Source of the DNA: Sphagnum compactum
Lineage: Eukaryota; Bryophyta; Sphagnopsida; Sphagnales
DNA length: 64,000 nucleotides
NCBI GenBank assembly: GCA_965153455.1
Contig: OZ234495.1
Span: 3,906,001 to 3,970,000 of the forward strand
Direction of reading: 5' to 3'
Both the position numbers and the translations under genes were made by a program. How positions within the stretch are numbered: position 1 is the stretch's first letter; each line of letters begins with the position of its first letter. The notes below the pieces were generated by a model. It was not told the origin of the DNA. It worked only from the letters and a program-made list of their open reading frames with translations, and ran no database searches. Shown piece after piece: positions 1-15,330 of the stretch.

Positions 1-2181
1 AGCACTTGCTGCACATGCAGCATCATCTCTTGAGGACTCTGCTGCAGCAGCAGGAGCAGAGCCAGTGGCACCCATTTGTGCCATGTTGAACATACTCATT
101 AAAAGAGCATACGAGGATGGCTGTGACTTCTTCACCATGCTCGGGGATGATGTCTGCATTGATTACGAGCAGCAGTCATCTGACAATCAACGGCGAAACT
201 GGTTTGACTTGGTAAGTGAAAGAACTTTCAAGAAGCTTGCACACTAGGTAGAAGCTTGTACTACAAGTTCTTGGAATTCCGTGTTGAAGTCTTTGGTCTG
301 CTTGGACCAGGAACTGTAATTTGACTAGAGGATTTAGGGTTCAGGGTTTAGGGCTCTTGAAGAAGAAGGAATGGACATGGTGTACAGTATTGAGGCTTCC
401 TGAACTTGGTGTCTGTCTGTGTGTGACTCTACTTACAGGTTGTTGATCGGTTTGCTCAAATCGCCAGTCTGAATAGTTTGCCATTCGGATTTGGGTGCGT
501 GGCTCTCAACGACACAAGCTCACCAGGCTTTGCAACTTTCCCCATTGTGCATCGCTTGCATGTGGAAGCAATGGGTGTTGCGTTCTGCCCATCAGAATTC
601 GTCAACCAGGATGCTGATCCGTTTGTGTATGAGCTTTACAGACGCTGGAATGCATCCAGTCTCTTACTGGAGGTCCGCTTGACGAATGCAATAGGTGGCG
701 CACATGGTGAGCCAAGGTACAAGCGACAACATATCGACTGGAAGAACACAGTGCTCAAATCGGCGATCAACACTCTCCAGTCCACATACATCCACCTGCT
801 GCCACCACCCACGATGCTCTGCATCGACGTTGTCATTCCCACTTATCGTGTCAATGTGCAAGCTCTTCGGAAAATCCTTTCCATAGAGCAGCCGGCAACA
901 GTCTCCACATTATTTACCATTGTGATCGACGACCCATCTGGAACTGAAGCTGCCGATGAAGTCAAGAAGTTCGAGAGCGAGTATACAGGTCGAGTCCGTG
1001 TCCGTTGCATGCCGAAGAACATGGGTGCATCGGCAGCTCGCAACCGCGGGATAGAGGAATCTGCAGCAGACTGGATACTGTTTGTGGATGATGATGTTGA
1101 GCCGGAGGTTGACATCCTCCACCACTACGCACATTCCATCAAAACCCACGGCTCAAGAACTTGTGGGTTTGTGGGTCTTACCTCTTTTCCCAGATCCGAC
1201 TCCGCGAAGATTGCCAATGCGGCATACTTGAGCCACATCTTGTATTTCTGGTCCATCAGCGAGAGATTCCCCGAGCAGGCAGTCGGGTGGGGTGTGACTG
1301 CCAATTTGCTCATGCGACGAACTGATGTTCGGTTCCGCACAGATTTCCCCAAGACAGGCGGAGGCGAGGATGTCGCATTCTGTTTAGATTGTCAGGAGCG
1401 CTGCTCCTTACCACTGTGGTCCGCTCCCAACGCTCGAGCAACACATCCATGGTGGGACAATGGCAGGTAGGTACACATGTACATTGTCAACCTACAAACC
1501 CTAAACCCATGTGATATAAGACATATCTCTTCTGGACATCTGCATACAATGTTCTGCACTCTTGGTGCAAGTGACAATATCTCTAGTACTGGACATCTGC
1601 ATACAATGACACTTCTATACTGCAGTCTTGTTGCAAACAGGTTCCAAGTAGTGCGATTCTTCAAGTGGGCAAAAGGGGATGGGCTGTTGTTGGACATGTA
1701 TCCACAATTCACATACAGAACATTTCCAAATGTGAATGAATTGACACTCTTATGGGTGCTGCTGATTGCACTGATCTGCTGCAATTCATACAGCCGAAGC
1801 ATCTTACCTCTCAAACCAGCTCTGGCCACTCTGATTTGGATCTGGGTTGTTGACATCGTTGCCGATCTGTACTCACTGCTGATCGGACCTGATTGCAGCT
1901 CCTATCCACACATAACTGGATTCAAGACCAGGTTTACTGGAGCATTAGCATCAACAATTCTCAAAGCTGCAGTAGAATTCGGTCATCTATGGATCCAAAT
2001 TCGGCGCTTGAAAATTCACAACCTATGCAAGCGCTTTGACTGGTTTGTCAACTTGTCACCAAATGAGAAGAGAAAGCAACAGATGCGGAGCTGCATCCGA
2101 TTCACTGGATACATCATGCCAATTCTAGCTCATCTTTTCACATCGATTGTCATTGACAACACTTCCCATTCAGATCTGTAG
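1..2181 (+). CDS. Two-domain GT2-like glycosyltransferase, membrane-anchored (3' part of gene)
   Basis: Three exons are visible: about 2-211 (open at the window edge), 439-1466 and 1641-2181, with GT-AG junctions that keep frame. The first part has a GT-A-like region with a GDDV acidic motif and the stretch NQDADPFVYELYRRW. A second, classical GT2 domain follows: DVVIPTYR strand, DDPSG, PKNMGASAARNRG, the metal-binding DXD-type motif VDDDV, GWGVTANLLMRR, and GGGEDVAFCLDC. The last exon encodes hydrophobic segments (around LLWVLLIALICC and LATLIWIWVVDIV), so the enzyme probably sits in an endomembrane, likely transferring a sugar from a nucleotide-sugar donor. Donor, acceptor and product cannot be read from sequence. 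The start codon lies upstream of the window. The family call is sure; the specific role is not. Confidence 0.85.
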
Positions 2182-2233
2182 TTGAGATCTACATTATTAT
2201 CTTACATTATTGTAGTTGTAATGGATTGTTGTA

Positions 2234-3015
2234 GGGCATATTCACACTTAGGGTACCCAAAAGGATGGTCTAACGGCAAAAGAACAACAAAAGATTATTT
2301 TGGATTTTTATTATGTTTATTATTTCATGATTATAGGGGATTGGTATATGACTATAACTAGAATGATCATTGATGTCATGTTAATTTATTAAAAAGATCT
2401 AAAAAAAACTTGGATATAATATAAATGTCCTTTTGAGTCTTTTTAAGTAATTTGAATCTTTGTTTTAATTATAATTTTCATTTTAAAAGAATAAAAAAAA
2501 AGTATTAAACAATGCAATTGATTTCAATTTTCTTTCATGGATATGTAATGCATACGTCTATGTTTGACAATGTTCATATAATGCATTTGATTAAATAATA
2601 TACAATATAAGAATTTTGAAGGTGATAGAATCCATTCTAAAAGGGCAACAAGCTAGAAAATTATTTTTATTTTTATTTTTTCCATTTGTTTGGTTTTTTT
2701 TATTCATTAAGTTTAGGATTTGTGGCCCCAAGTGTTGGCAAAATGTGTAGAAAATTTTCACGCAAGAAAACATGTTAAGTTGTATATAAAAACTTATGTA
2801 CTTAATTTCTGCATTTTTTGGTTTTTATCAAAATATTTATGCATAATTACATACACATGTGAAAAATCACCACCACCATGAAAATGATCATAATTTGAAT
2901 TATCCAATATCTTTCACTTAAACTTATTCCATTTAATTTTATATTTGAAAAATAACAAAAACAAAGTCCTTGAGTCTTGTGGTCAAAAAGTGGTACCCTA
3001 ATTGTGAATACACCC
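2234..3015. mobile_element. Non-coding terminal-inverted-repeat element (MITE-like, about 0.78 kb)
   Basis: The left end reads GGGCATATTCACACTTAGGG and then TACC. The right end, reverse-complemented, reads GGGTGTATTCACAATTAGGG and then TACC, giving near-identical inverted termini of about 24 bp. The interior is very AT-rich and has no coding potential. I could not find a clear target-site duplication, so the family is open. It starts just after the probable 3' UTR of the glycosyltransferase gene. Confidence 0.6.
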
Positions 3016-3195
3016 AGTATGCCAATAAATAAAATGATGTCTTGTTAAATTAATAAAATATTTTAAAATCATTTGGATACTATGTAAATGTCATTTTGAG
3101 GCTTGTAAACTAATTATACCAATTGTTTAAACTATAATTTTTTAAAAAGGAATAAAAAAAACATAAAATCATACAATTGATTTCAAACATTTTAT
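2340..3195. repeat. Direct repeat pair (about 2345-2540 and 3020-3190)
   Basis: Both segments contain, in the same order, GATGTC-TGTTAA, a TAAATGTC-TTTTGAG block, an AATAAAAAAAA-type run and CAATTGATTTCAA. They are diverged but clearly collinear, about 670 bp apart. The first lies inside the inverted-repeat element and the second just outside its right end. This suggests a partial duplication or two nested copies. Confidence 0.5.
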
Positions 3196-3199
3196 ACAA

Positions 3200-4800
3200 C
3201 AAAAACATGTCGCCTTCTATGAAAGTACATGTTCATTGGATGAACTTGATAAAAAATCAAATCATACAAAAATGTCAAAATCTTGAAATTTTAAAGGAAA
3301 GAACCACAAGGCAAAGGCAAAGGATTACCTCGACTATAGATCCACGAAACTTTGCAATTTCCAATCATGGAGCTTACAACACACAACACAAAGTTTTCTA
3401 TATCAAAACATGTTAAATCCAACATAACATGCATAAACGAAATCAACCACCGACCATCATTGACCCAAGATATAACGACCAAATAAATTAACGTATGTGA
3501 TACATTAACTTGCCAAAAGATTGAATGTCAATTACAATGATTAAAAGATTTTTTTATGAATCATTGGTGGGGAGTTTGGAATGAAAATTATCGTGTTGAA
3601 ATGTGTGCAGATTTTGGTGTAAAAAGGCTCTAGGCATTTTCAAACCATGTTGAAATCTTTTGCAATTTTTTAAGTAAAAAGCCTCTTGGCAACATTTTCA
3701 TAGTATGCTGAAATCTTTGCAAATTTTGAGGTAAAAAGCCTCTTGGGCATTTCTAGTGGAGATCATTGATATGTAGAAGTCAAAACTTTTTTTACTCTTG
3801 CCACTAGCATGATAGAACTGAAAGCGTTCGTTTGCCTTGCAAGGGCAGTCCAACCAAACCTCTCTCCACATGCTATAAGCAATAAAAGTTATCACCCCCA
3901 AAATGTTTGCACACACGAAAGAAGAAAAACTCTGAAAATAAAAATCAAGGATAAGAACCCATCCAACAAAAGTACAAGGCAAATGAGAACACAAGTAGAC
4001 ACAACCCAAAGAGAAAACAAAAGCTTACAATCAACCCAAAAAAAAATTTTAAAAAATCACGTAAAGACCCTATTCAAAGGAGACTCAAAACAACAAAATG
4101 ACAAAATCAACAATAACAAAGAAGACCTAGGATCAAAAAGCTGTCACGTAACACAAAGACATAATTTCTTACTTTAAGTTATAACATAAGATCTCTAAGG
4201 AAAACCTAATGTTCGCATGCTAATTAAACACAAAACGTATATATGGAAAAAAGAGGCAACTTCCACATGTACGTTAATGTACGATTCTATCATTAGTAAA
4301 GCTTTGTTGGGTGAGGGAGAAATAGACCCACATAGATAGATAGATGCCAGAACACAAACATCCCCCGATCACTCACTCAAGGAAAACAAAAGCAGAAAAC
4401 TCAGTTCTAAACCTCATCTTCTTCCTCATCTTCTCTCCATCAAGAGAAAGAGAGAGAGAGAGAGATTGGGTTAAGTTATTATTATACTTACATGGTTGAA
4501 TGCAGTAGACTGGCAACAACAACAACGCGCAAGATTTCAAGACACAAAACCCGCATATATATCATACCACGCTGCCAGCCAGCCAGCCAGATAGATCAAC
4601 AAAATTGTCAACAAAAGGAAAGTGATAACATTGGACCTAGTTTAGTTTAGGGGGAGTAGCTTTAGATTCCATTACTGGTTGTCCTTTTGAATGACAATTC
4701 CATCTTGATAATTTCACATTGGAACCCTTTCATGTTTTGTTTTTCATATTAACACCTTTTAATTATCACATGTGGAATGAATTCTTGTTAATCCTTGTCA
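3200..4800. other. AT-rich intergenic DNA, no gene seen
   Basis: Open frames here are short and low in complexity, and none resembles a protein family I know. A short GA-rich run lies near 4445-4465 and a GCCAGCCAGCCAG run near 4571. Nothing else stands out. Confidence 0.6.
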
Positions 4801-5640
4801 TTCTTTCAAGAAAGCATTTTTGTTACTTTGTAGCTCACATTAAAAATTAATTCTTCTAATAAGCACTCATGGTGCTTTGTAGTTTGATGATCACCTTTTT
4901 TCAGTCCTTCCAGTAAACATCACTAGTGCATTACAACCTAGTAACCTCTTATTACTCCTTCCAATAAGCACTCTTTAGTGTTTTACTATGGGGTGACCTC
5001 TTACTAGTGCTTCCAGTAAGCACTCTTGGTGTTTGGCAACTTGATGACCCCTTAATCTAATGCTTCCAGTAAGCACTCATGGTGCTTGGTAGCTTGATGA
5101 CCCCTTACTAGTGCTTCCAATAAGCACTCATGTTGTTTAGCAGCTTGATGACCTTTTATTTGTGCTTCCATTAAGCACTCATGGTGTTTAGTAACTTGAT
5201 TACCCCTTATTAGTGCTTCCAGTAAGCACTCATGGTGTTTGGCAGCTTGATAACCCGTTATTAAGTGCTTCTCGTAAGGACTTGAATGGCTTTGTGTAGC
5301 TTGATGACCCTTTAACGGTCCTTCCAACAAGCACTACTAGTGTTTTACAACTTGATCACCTTGGTTCGGTCATTTTAGTAAGCACCCATGGTGCTTTGCA
5401 ATTTGGTGACCTCCTACTTGTCCTCTAGTAAGTGGTCTTAATGCTTTGTAGTTTGACACCTCTTTTAGATTAGTCCTTCCAGTACCAGCACTCCTAGTGC
5501 TTTACAGCTTGAACATCTCGTTTCAATTTTTATTAATTAGTCTATTTAACACTCACAATGCTGTTTCATGAACCATGAAATTGTTTTGACACATCAAGTA
5601 AGCACTCATGATGCTTTCACAGTAGGCAATATTTAAGGTG
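4800..5640. repeat. 51-bp minisatellite
   Basis: Diverged tandem copies of a unit resembling TGCTTCCAGTAAGCACTCAT followed by GGTGTTTGGCAGCTTGATGACCCCTTA. Clear neighbouring units near 5110-5212 measure 51 bp each. Because 51 is a multiple of three, one minus-strand frame stays open over 5052-5330 and gives a 17-residue repeat (HECLLEAL...GHQA). I regard that frame as a by-product of the repeat, not a gene. Confidence 0.85.
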
Positions 5641-6015
5641 CTCAGTCCACCATCACACTATTGTTTTTCAGCATTAATGTTTCCTGCATCAAAATCCGTC
5701 AATGATATAACTTCTACCTCACAGTTCAATTTCCATGTTTTTTTTTCCCTGAGATCTACGTTGTCTAGTGTGATGTCTATGGTACTGATGTATGTTTGTG
5801 ACAACATGGATCCATATGTTTGTAAGTATTTGTATTTGCAGTATTTGCAGTATTTACTTACATTTTTCATAGGAGTAGGAAAGCCCAGTCCTTCCAATTA
5901 GCATGCATGCTTACATGTTGATGATTTGTTACATGATATAATTAAATGTGATCTAAATAACATTATAATTCCAGAAGACACACAATATTAACAAAAACAG
6001 ATTTTACTATTCAAC

Positions 6016-7502
6016 ATGGGGAAAAGACACAGTAGGGAGCTCACTGTTGAGTTTTTCACTTCTGTAGTGGGACTATCAATTGAAGGGCTTAATCCTAGGA
6101 ACATCGATCCAAAGTTTTTTAGTGTGAAAGATTGTGAGGAAGGTTGGGGAGTTGAGTGCCTTGACAGCCATGGATTTAGATATAGAAAGTTCTGCACAGA
6201 TGTTGATTTGATTTTTCGAGTGAAAGAACTATGGCCAAAAGTCTACCAGAGGCCTATGATCACAAATGGCGTCGTTAGTTTGTCTTTCGCAAAAGGTGTT
6301 TTGGCTGAGAGTCGGGGAAAAGAAGTTTGTTGGGCTACTTTTGCAGCTGAAGTGCAAGTTCAAGGTGTGCATTCACATCGAGGTAAAGGCTCAAAGCGAT
6401 CCCGAACATGTAAGCCGAGGAAGGCGAAAAGGTAGCAGAAAGACTTCAGAAGCAATTGCGTTACAAGTGGGGGTCGAGGAAATGAGGAGACCGAGCCCAA
6501 TATTGCGGAGGCTCGTGATTCTGGGAATGTAGAACAAGTCCCTAAAGTTGTAGAAGATGTGATGAATTTAGAGCATGTACATCGACTGCTTGAAGGTTCG
6601 AAACGTTCCCGAGTCTATAAACACAGGAGGGCAAAAATGCAACAAAATGGCTATAGAAGCAATTGCATTACAGGTGGGGAAGGAAATGCAGAGACCGAAT
6701 CCCATGTTGTGGAAGCCCCTGATTTGGAATTGCAGAACAGATTCTTGAAGTTGCAAAAGATGTGATGCATCTGGAGGTGCATAACAGCCCTAGATCTCAA
6801 GAGTATGTAACAACCGAATACCATGTTGGTCAATGTAGTCAAACTGCAAATGAAGAAATTTTTGAAGATGCAGATGCAGAAAGCATGAACAACACAACAA
6901 AGTCTGATTCAGAGGGTCACGTGATCAAGTAATTCACGAATGAGCTCCACTCTTGTAGCAACCTTGTGCATGCATCTGTAGTAGAATTACATGAGCTGGA
7001 AAAATAAGTCCTGCTATGTAGATCAAGTCTGTCAAGTTGCAAAGATTTGTTACAGGACGATGTCATTATACTTTCAAGCCTTGAGCATGAGCTTAGAGGA
7101 CTGGAGGTTGCTGTTCTGGACTTGGAAGAAAAGTTACATAGAGCACTAATGCAATGACAGGCATGTGAAGAGAGTGATGACAAAGTTCACCTTAACCAGA
7201 TTGCTAATGAGGAGCTAAAGTTCTATGAAAACTACAACAAACAACTACTAGATGAGAGAGAGATATTGCAAGTGCAGATTACCTTACAATTGGAAGTTGT
7301 GGAGGAACAGAAGCATTAAGAGAAAATGATGCACCAAGAGTACTTGAACCCACTCGAAGCATATTACAATGCCAGCAGAAGCAATTCCTTGCGATTTAAT
7401 AATGTACATAAACAATTAGGATCAATGCAGGTTTTGCTGGAAGAGATCTGGGCACTACTTCCAACAAAATCACACAAGGGGAAAACCATGTCAGATAGTT
7501 AA
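6016..7502 (+). pseudogene. Decayed coiled-coil protein coding sequence with internal duplication
   Basis: An open frame starts MGKRHSRELTVEFF at 6016. It is interrupted by TAG at 6433, a frameshift near 6730, and stops at 6930, 7005, 7155 and 7317; the last four, and the final stop at 7500-7502, all share one frame. Between stops the sequence keeps protein-like character. The C-terminal half is rich in E, L, K and Q (for example ELRGLEVAVLDLEEKLHRAL), as in coiled coils. The middle holds two collinear copies of a module starting GSKRSR (from about 6391 and 6592). No introns are seen, which would fit a retrocopy, but no poly(A) tail was identified. I do not recognise the parent family. Confidence 0.6.
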
Positions 7503-7972
7503 GTTGATGGGTCTATTGCCATAATTCCAATCTTGTTTTAACAGGCGCAGATTGTTAAAGGGCTTAATTTTGTTTGAGTTTTAATTTTGCTCAACTTTGT
7601 TAATATAATTTTGGTGTTGAGAGAATTCGGACTTGATGTTCAGATGCAGCTAGATGTACATACATGGAACAAGTTATGGTGTAATGACTCTAGGAGTTAG
7701 GAAATGCAACTCGGTTGGGGGGATCATATAGTAGACCTGATTGAGCTCCTTCACAAATCACATTGGAGTCTGGACAATGGGTTGTAGAAGAATTGAAAAC
7801 TTGAAAAGTCAGATTGTGGACAATCATGTAATATCACAATCTTGATCATGTCTCAGTGGTGTGTGACATGTAGTGCTTCTTGATTGACATGAATGAATGA
7901 ATGAATGGCGCTAAGTTTTGACGGCATCAAATTTCATTCTCAGTGCTGTATGTACAAGCAAGAAGTCAAGTT
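7503..7972. other. Spacer between convergent loci, no gene seen
   Basis: No family-like coding frame. The segment probably includes 3' flanks of the decayed coding sequence and, on the minus strand, of the CKX locus. A short GAATGAATGAATG run lies near 7890-7906. Confidence 0.5.
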
Positions 7973-10614
<2,642 letters not shown>

Positions 10615-10619
10615 TAAAT

Positions 10620-10634
10620 GAAGTTCTTGTGTGC

Positions 10635-10666
<32 letters not shown>

Positions 10667-10775
10667 ATGAAGTTCTTGTGTGCACCACCACCACCACAAC
10701 AACAACACTAAATGAAGTCCACCACCACCACCACCACCACCACCACAACAACAACAACAATAACAACAGAAGTTC
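10620..10775. repeat. CAC/CAA trinucleotide repeat with duplicated flank
   Basis: Runs of CAC and CAA triplets alternate with two or more copies of AAATGAAGTTCTTGTGTG. The array lies directly upstream of the first CKX codons and probably within its leader or promoter. Confidence 0.8.
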
Positions 10776-12640
10776 TTGTTGTGTTTTATAGTGGAATGGT
10801 GGTGGCGGCGATTCTAGTTGTTCGAGACTAGATACGAGTGTCCATGCAGGGTGGATGGCTCTAGGCCACCCTCAAGGCAATGCCTTAAATGCTGGACCTC
10901 TATTACATACATAAAATGCTATTTTAAGAGATAAAAACTCAAGTGAACTCTAAGTGCTAAATTGGAAATGGTGGAAGTAGGGGGAGGTAGCTAGCCAAAC
11001 TTTATTGCTCTAAAAATAGGAATAAAAAGGGAATTTTCTGTCACAATATTCCATTTTTCCCTGAAAAAGTCCCCAATTGTTTAAGATAGGAAAAAAATTG
11101 AAATTTCAATTTTAAGCCACATTTTGGACTTTGCTTTTTAATTTGGTAGCATTTTAAAAACTAGTGCTTTCACTATTAGACGAGGTCTAAAAACATGCTA
11201 CCATTTAATGCTAAATCTCTCTTTGGACGGTAGACAATGACACAACAACAGAAAATTGAAAAAAATATCATTGGTTGGAAACTGCAGCTTTCTTTTTACT
11301 GGCAAATTTCGCTAGAAAGTGAAATTTAAAATTTTGAAAAATCCTAAGACGAAATGGTGTTTGGAGGTTTTTAATTGCCCAAAGGGTGAGAAATTCAAAA
11401 TTGCCATGTTAGTATATTTGGTTTTAGAAGGATGATGATTAAAGATTTGCACCTTACTTTTACTAAATCTTCCTAGGAATGATTACCAATTTGGCCACAA
11501 CAAAAAAAATAATCCTAAAAACACATGTTAGGACTCAGAACTGATGCACTAAATTTTACATCATGCAAAAAAAAAAGTGGAGGTGCAAATGATACAAAGG
11601 ACTTCTTTTATGAAAATGGGCCCACATGAGTGTAAGGGAAAAATTCCTTGAAGTCACATATTTAGACAATAGGAACTCCAACATTTTGCCAAAATATAGG
11701 AGGAATCATAAAGTTTTCTAATTTCCTCTAAATGGAATTTCAATAGCCAAATTTGGCTAAGTCTTCTTGTGGATGATTGCCAACCCAGCTACCTCACAAA
11801 TTTTGGAAAGACAAAAGAGTTGTCAAAACTCAAAAGCAGACTTTAGTGTTATGTGGTATCAACTTTTGGTATTCCTAGATGGGGTTTTTTTAATATCCTC
11901 ATACTAAGCAAGTATTGGTATTACATACTTTTAAAAAAACTTTCATACCAGTCTCTCGTACTAGTATTAGGTTCAAGGTTGGTCTCTGCATTGCATGGTA
12001 TAATGCATGTATGAACTAGTTTTGGGCAATTCTTTGAATATTTTGAGATGGCAAATAAGTCCATGGTATATACCCAAGTTCATAATTGATAGATATATAT
12101 CCGAAATTTCAAGAATGCCCAAAATGGGTATAAGGATGGTATTCCCTCAAGTCATACCCAATTAGTCTGTTCTTCATTATCAATATTATAAACCTCGGTT
12201 TACGCCCTACACACTCGTGGTAAAAATGGTTAGACTCACACAAGGTCTTGAAGAAAATAAACTAACCCTACTACTATCCTATAACCACAAAAGGAATAAA
12301 ATAATTCAAAAAATGAGTTGGCAAGTCATGTGTCATGGAGGGGGTAAATGCATTTAGATACGTCATTTTATTTTAGGCAATAAATATATATTCAATGTTT
12401 TGAAATGTGGTTTCAAATTACCTCTGATTGGGTAAGGAGGTTAGTTTGACCCCTTGATTTAAAGATTAAAATATCCTCCATGATTTAGGTGTCATCTTAA
12501 TATTATGTCATATAACTTTTCCACCCCGTCTAAATTGAATAGCTCAATACAAGGTTAAATTAATGTCACTATAGTATTTACATATCACTTGTGTGAAAAG
12601 CACACACAATTTAATTTATTCCTTTACCTTATATATCGTA

Positions 12641-12829
12641 GTACCTTGGCCATTTCAACACAATTTTGTCAAATAATTGATTAATTTTGAAAAATCCATT
12701 TCAACAAATGGAATATTCCTAAATATTCACTATTATCCTTCACAATACTTTTTGATTTGGAAGAAATAATTTTTGAAATTTTCAACAATTCTGAAAATAA
12801 TATAATCAGTGTGAAATTGGCCAAGGTAC
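12641..12829. mobile_element. MITE-like element, 189 bp, with TA flanks
   Basis: The left end GTACCTTGGCCATTTCAACAC and the reverse complement of the right end GTACCTTGGCCAATTTCACAC form an inverted repeat of about 20 bp with few differences. The dinucleotide TA flanks both ends (12639-12640 and 12830-12831), as expected for Tc1/mariner-type non-autonomous elements. The interior is AT-rich and non-coding. Confidence 0.6.
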
Positions 12830-12924
12830 TAGGGTAATTTTAAGCCCCAACACCGAGAGGCTTAACTAGACCAAAAATACCCCTACTATATCCCATATGT
12901 GAATCCAACTCGAGCTCTTCAATC

Positions 12925-13860
12925 CACACTCTTCTCCCTTCCCTTTTGGTGCATCTCCTATCCCCCTCCAATTCCACACATTTCTCTAAATTGTATTGAT
13001 GTCATTAGAAGGTGAATGCAAGCTATAATGACTCACTTTTGATATCACAATGACAATTTTGATAGAGTGTTTTGTGTTTAAATACTTATGGTCAATAATT
13101 TAGTTTTAAATACATTAACCAATGAATCATTCTAAACAAACAACTTGATTATAAATACATTTACACAATTATTTTTTGAAATGATTAATAGTGAACTTTT
13201 GAAATAAAAATATGGACTAGTCAATTGGTTAAATTGTTAAAAAATTCAAGAAATCATATTAAATTTCACTTCAAATTCTTTGTAAGGACTAAGAAATGGG
13301 TTGAAAAATAAAATAATAAAGTTAAGTGTGAACTCTATTTTAATGAAACTTTAACCAAATGGTAGTTATGAACTTTTGAAGGGGTAGAATTAGACCTTAT
13401 TTTCAAAAGTCCTTTTGAAATGAATTTTGTTTGTGTTTGTCATAATTTCTGAGCCCAATGGTTATATAATTGAAATATCTAAATGGGCTTTTATTCTTAA
13501 ATGGATTTTATAGGTTTTTCTTTTAGGATTTTCAAAGCCACCATATCAACAACATTTTTCAATATGGGTTTTCACCTAGTTTTAAAAGGTTTTATAAGTG
13601 AGTACAACTATAGCAGTCAAAGATTACACTAATGAAAATTTTGAATTTATAACCATATCCATATGAATAATATATAAAAACATATTAGGGACTCTTGAGA
13701 GTTTTACATTTTCTTAAAATGAACCACTATAACTTGCATTCACCCAATAAGGCTATTTGTAGTATACAAGATGAGGTAGGGAGTGAAAAAAACATGAGAG
13801 ATGTGAAGAAAGGGAGCTAGGAGGAGCACCAAAAGGGAAAGAAACTATGTGGATAATTAT
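12925..13860. repeat. Imperfect large inverted repeat (fold-back)
   Basis: The plus-strand text near 12940-12970 (CCCTTCCCTTTTGGTGC) and near 13010-13040 (GTGAATGCAAGCTATAATG) recurs in the same order and spacing on the minus strand at about 13860-13715 (CCCTTTTGGTGC, then GTGAATGCAAGTTATAGTG). The arms are about 120 bp and diverged; the loop is about 670 bp. The outer ends are not resolved. Confidence 0.45.
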
Positions 13861-15330
13861 GTAAATCGCAACCCAAAAGTATTGACATAACAAATGAAGT
13901 AAACTGAACTTGTGTAATAGTTTGCATGTTACAAAACATGTGTAATATTGCTCATCACAAGAGATTATCGTATATTTTTACAAAAAAAATCCTATCAAAA
14001 TTAAAAGTTAACATTTTTAACCCTTTGTGGGATATGGTTACATACATGCTACCAAGCATAATGAACTAGAAAAATGCAATGAACCACTACATAACTTATC
14101 AAACTTCAATAGAATACAACCATGAATGCTACATTAATTTAGCAATTAACATGTATAAAAGACAACTACTTAGAAATGGTCAATTCATGGTTAGACAAAT
14201 AAAAGTCATAACCTATTTCTTCATTTTAAATGTTATATAAAAGCATGAAGTAATGGTGCTATTAGTGACATGGTTATATGGGAACATGCATTACAAACAT
14301 AAATCTTTACAACATATTCATATCAATGGCAATCATTAAATAGTAGCTTTAATTGATCCAATGCATCTTAGAGCCGATACATTATCTTTAGGCTTCAATA
14401 AACCATCCAACAACATTTTGGAACAACAAATTTTTACAAACATCTTCAATATTAAGTTACATGTATGCCCCAGTAATGCAACAACATGATACCTCTTTCA
14501 TGTGGTCTCTTTGTTATAGCTAATGTAGTTAATGTAACATTCAATTTTCAACCTCAACATTCAAAGTACTAGTCACAAATGAAAACTCATATTAAAGATT
14601 GTTTATCAAATAATTATTTATACCATATCCAAAACAATTGATTAATTTGTAAAAAATTTAAACAATACAAATCAATTGCCTATATATAGTTACTGATTAT
14701 ATTTAGTTTATTTTCAATTTGGGCAAAAAACATAACAATAAAATATTTAAAAATTAATGGCAGATTGAAATCCATAAAAAATTGAACCCAATATCATATG
14801 AACCCTAAATGAAAAAAAAACTATGCACCTTTCATGAGTGCATGCTCAATTGTCTCATGATTGGATAAATGCTAATTTTTTTTAATAAAGCTATTCACAA
14901 ATGCTTAGGTTAATTTTAGAGGCATGAGGCATGAATTACAAAAAATTTGGGTACTACTACCCTTTCCCTCTCTTCCACTTCAACCCCTTTTGTCATTAAA
15001 TAATCTTTTAGATTTTGAAACAAATTTTGGTGGAAACATTATTATTCAATTATTGCACATTGGCCAAGTAGATATCACATTATGCAATGAGTAACATCTA
15101 AGGTAGGACCTTTGCAAGGGAAATCATGTAACCACTTTACTTCTATGTCACTTGGACTTAAACCCTATCAAGGATCACAACATATGTCAAAAAACCATGG
15201 TTAAGACTATTTGAAATTGCAAATAAGTAAAGAATTATTTCAATTCACAATCGTTTCATACTCTCTTACAATGCAATTTATATAACATTAGTGTGTTTAT
15301 ACTAGAGAAAAACAAAATTACATGAGATAT

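Larger units (their letters stand above)
10790..15330. other. AT-rich intergenic DNA without a recognisable gene
   Basis: No open frame above about 60 codons was found. Two structured pieces inside, a short inverted-repeat element and a larger inverted repeat, are listed separately. Around 11870-12170 the motif ATACCAATACTTGCT appears on the minus strand and recurs on the plus strand near 38520, so part of this DNA is dispersed repeat. Confidence 0.6.

Noticed and set aside
5052-5330. Minus-strand 92-codon frame with a HECLLEAL repeat
   Set aside because: Explained by the 51-bp minisatellite.
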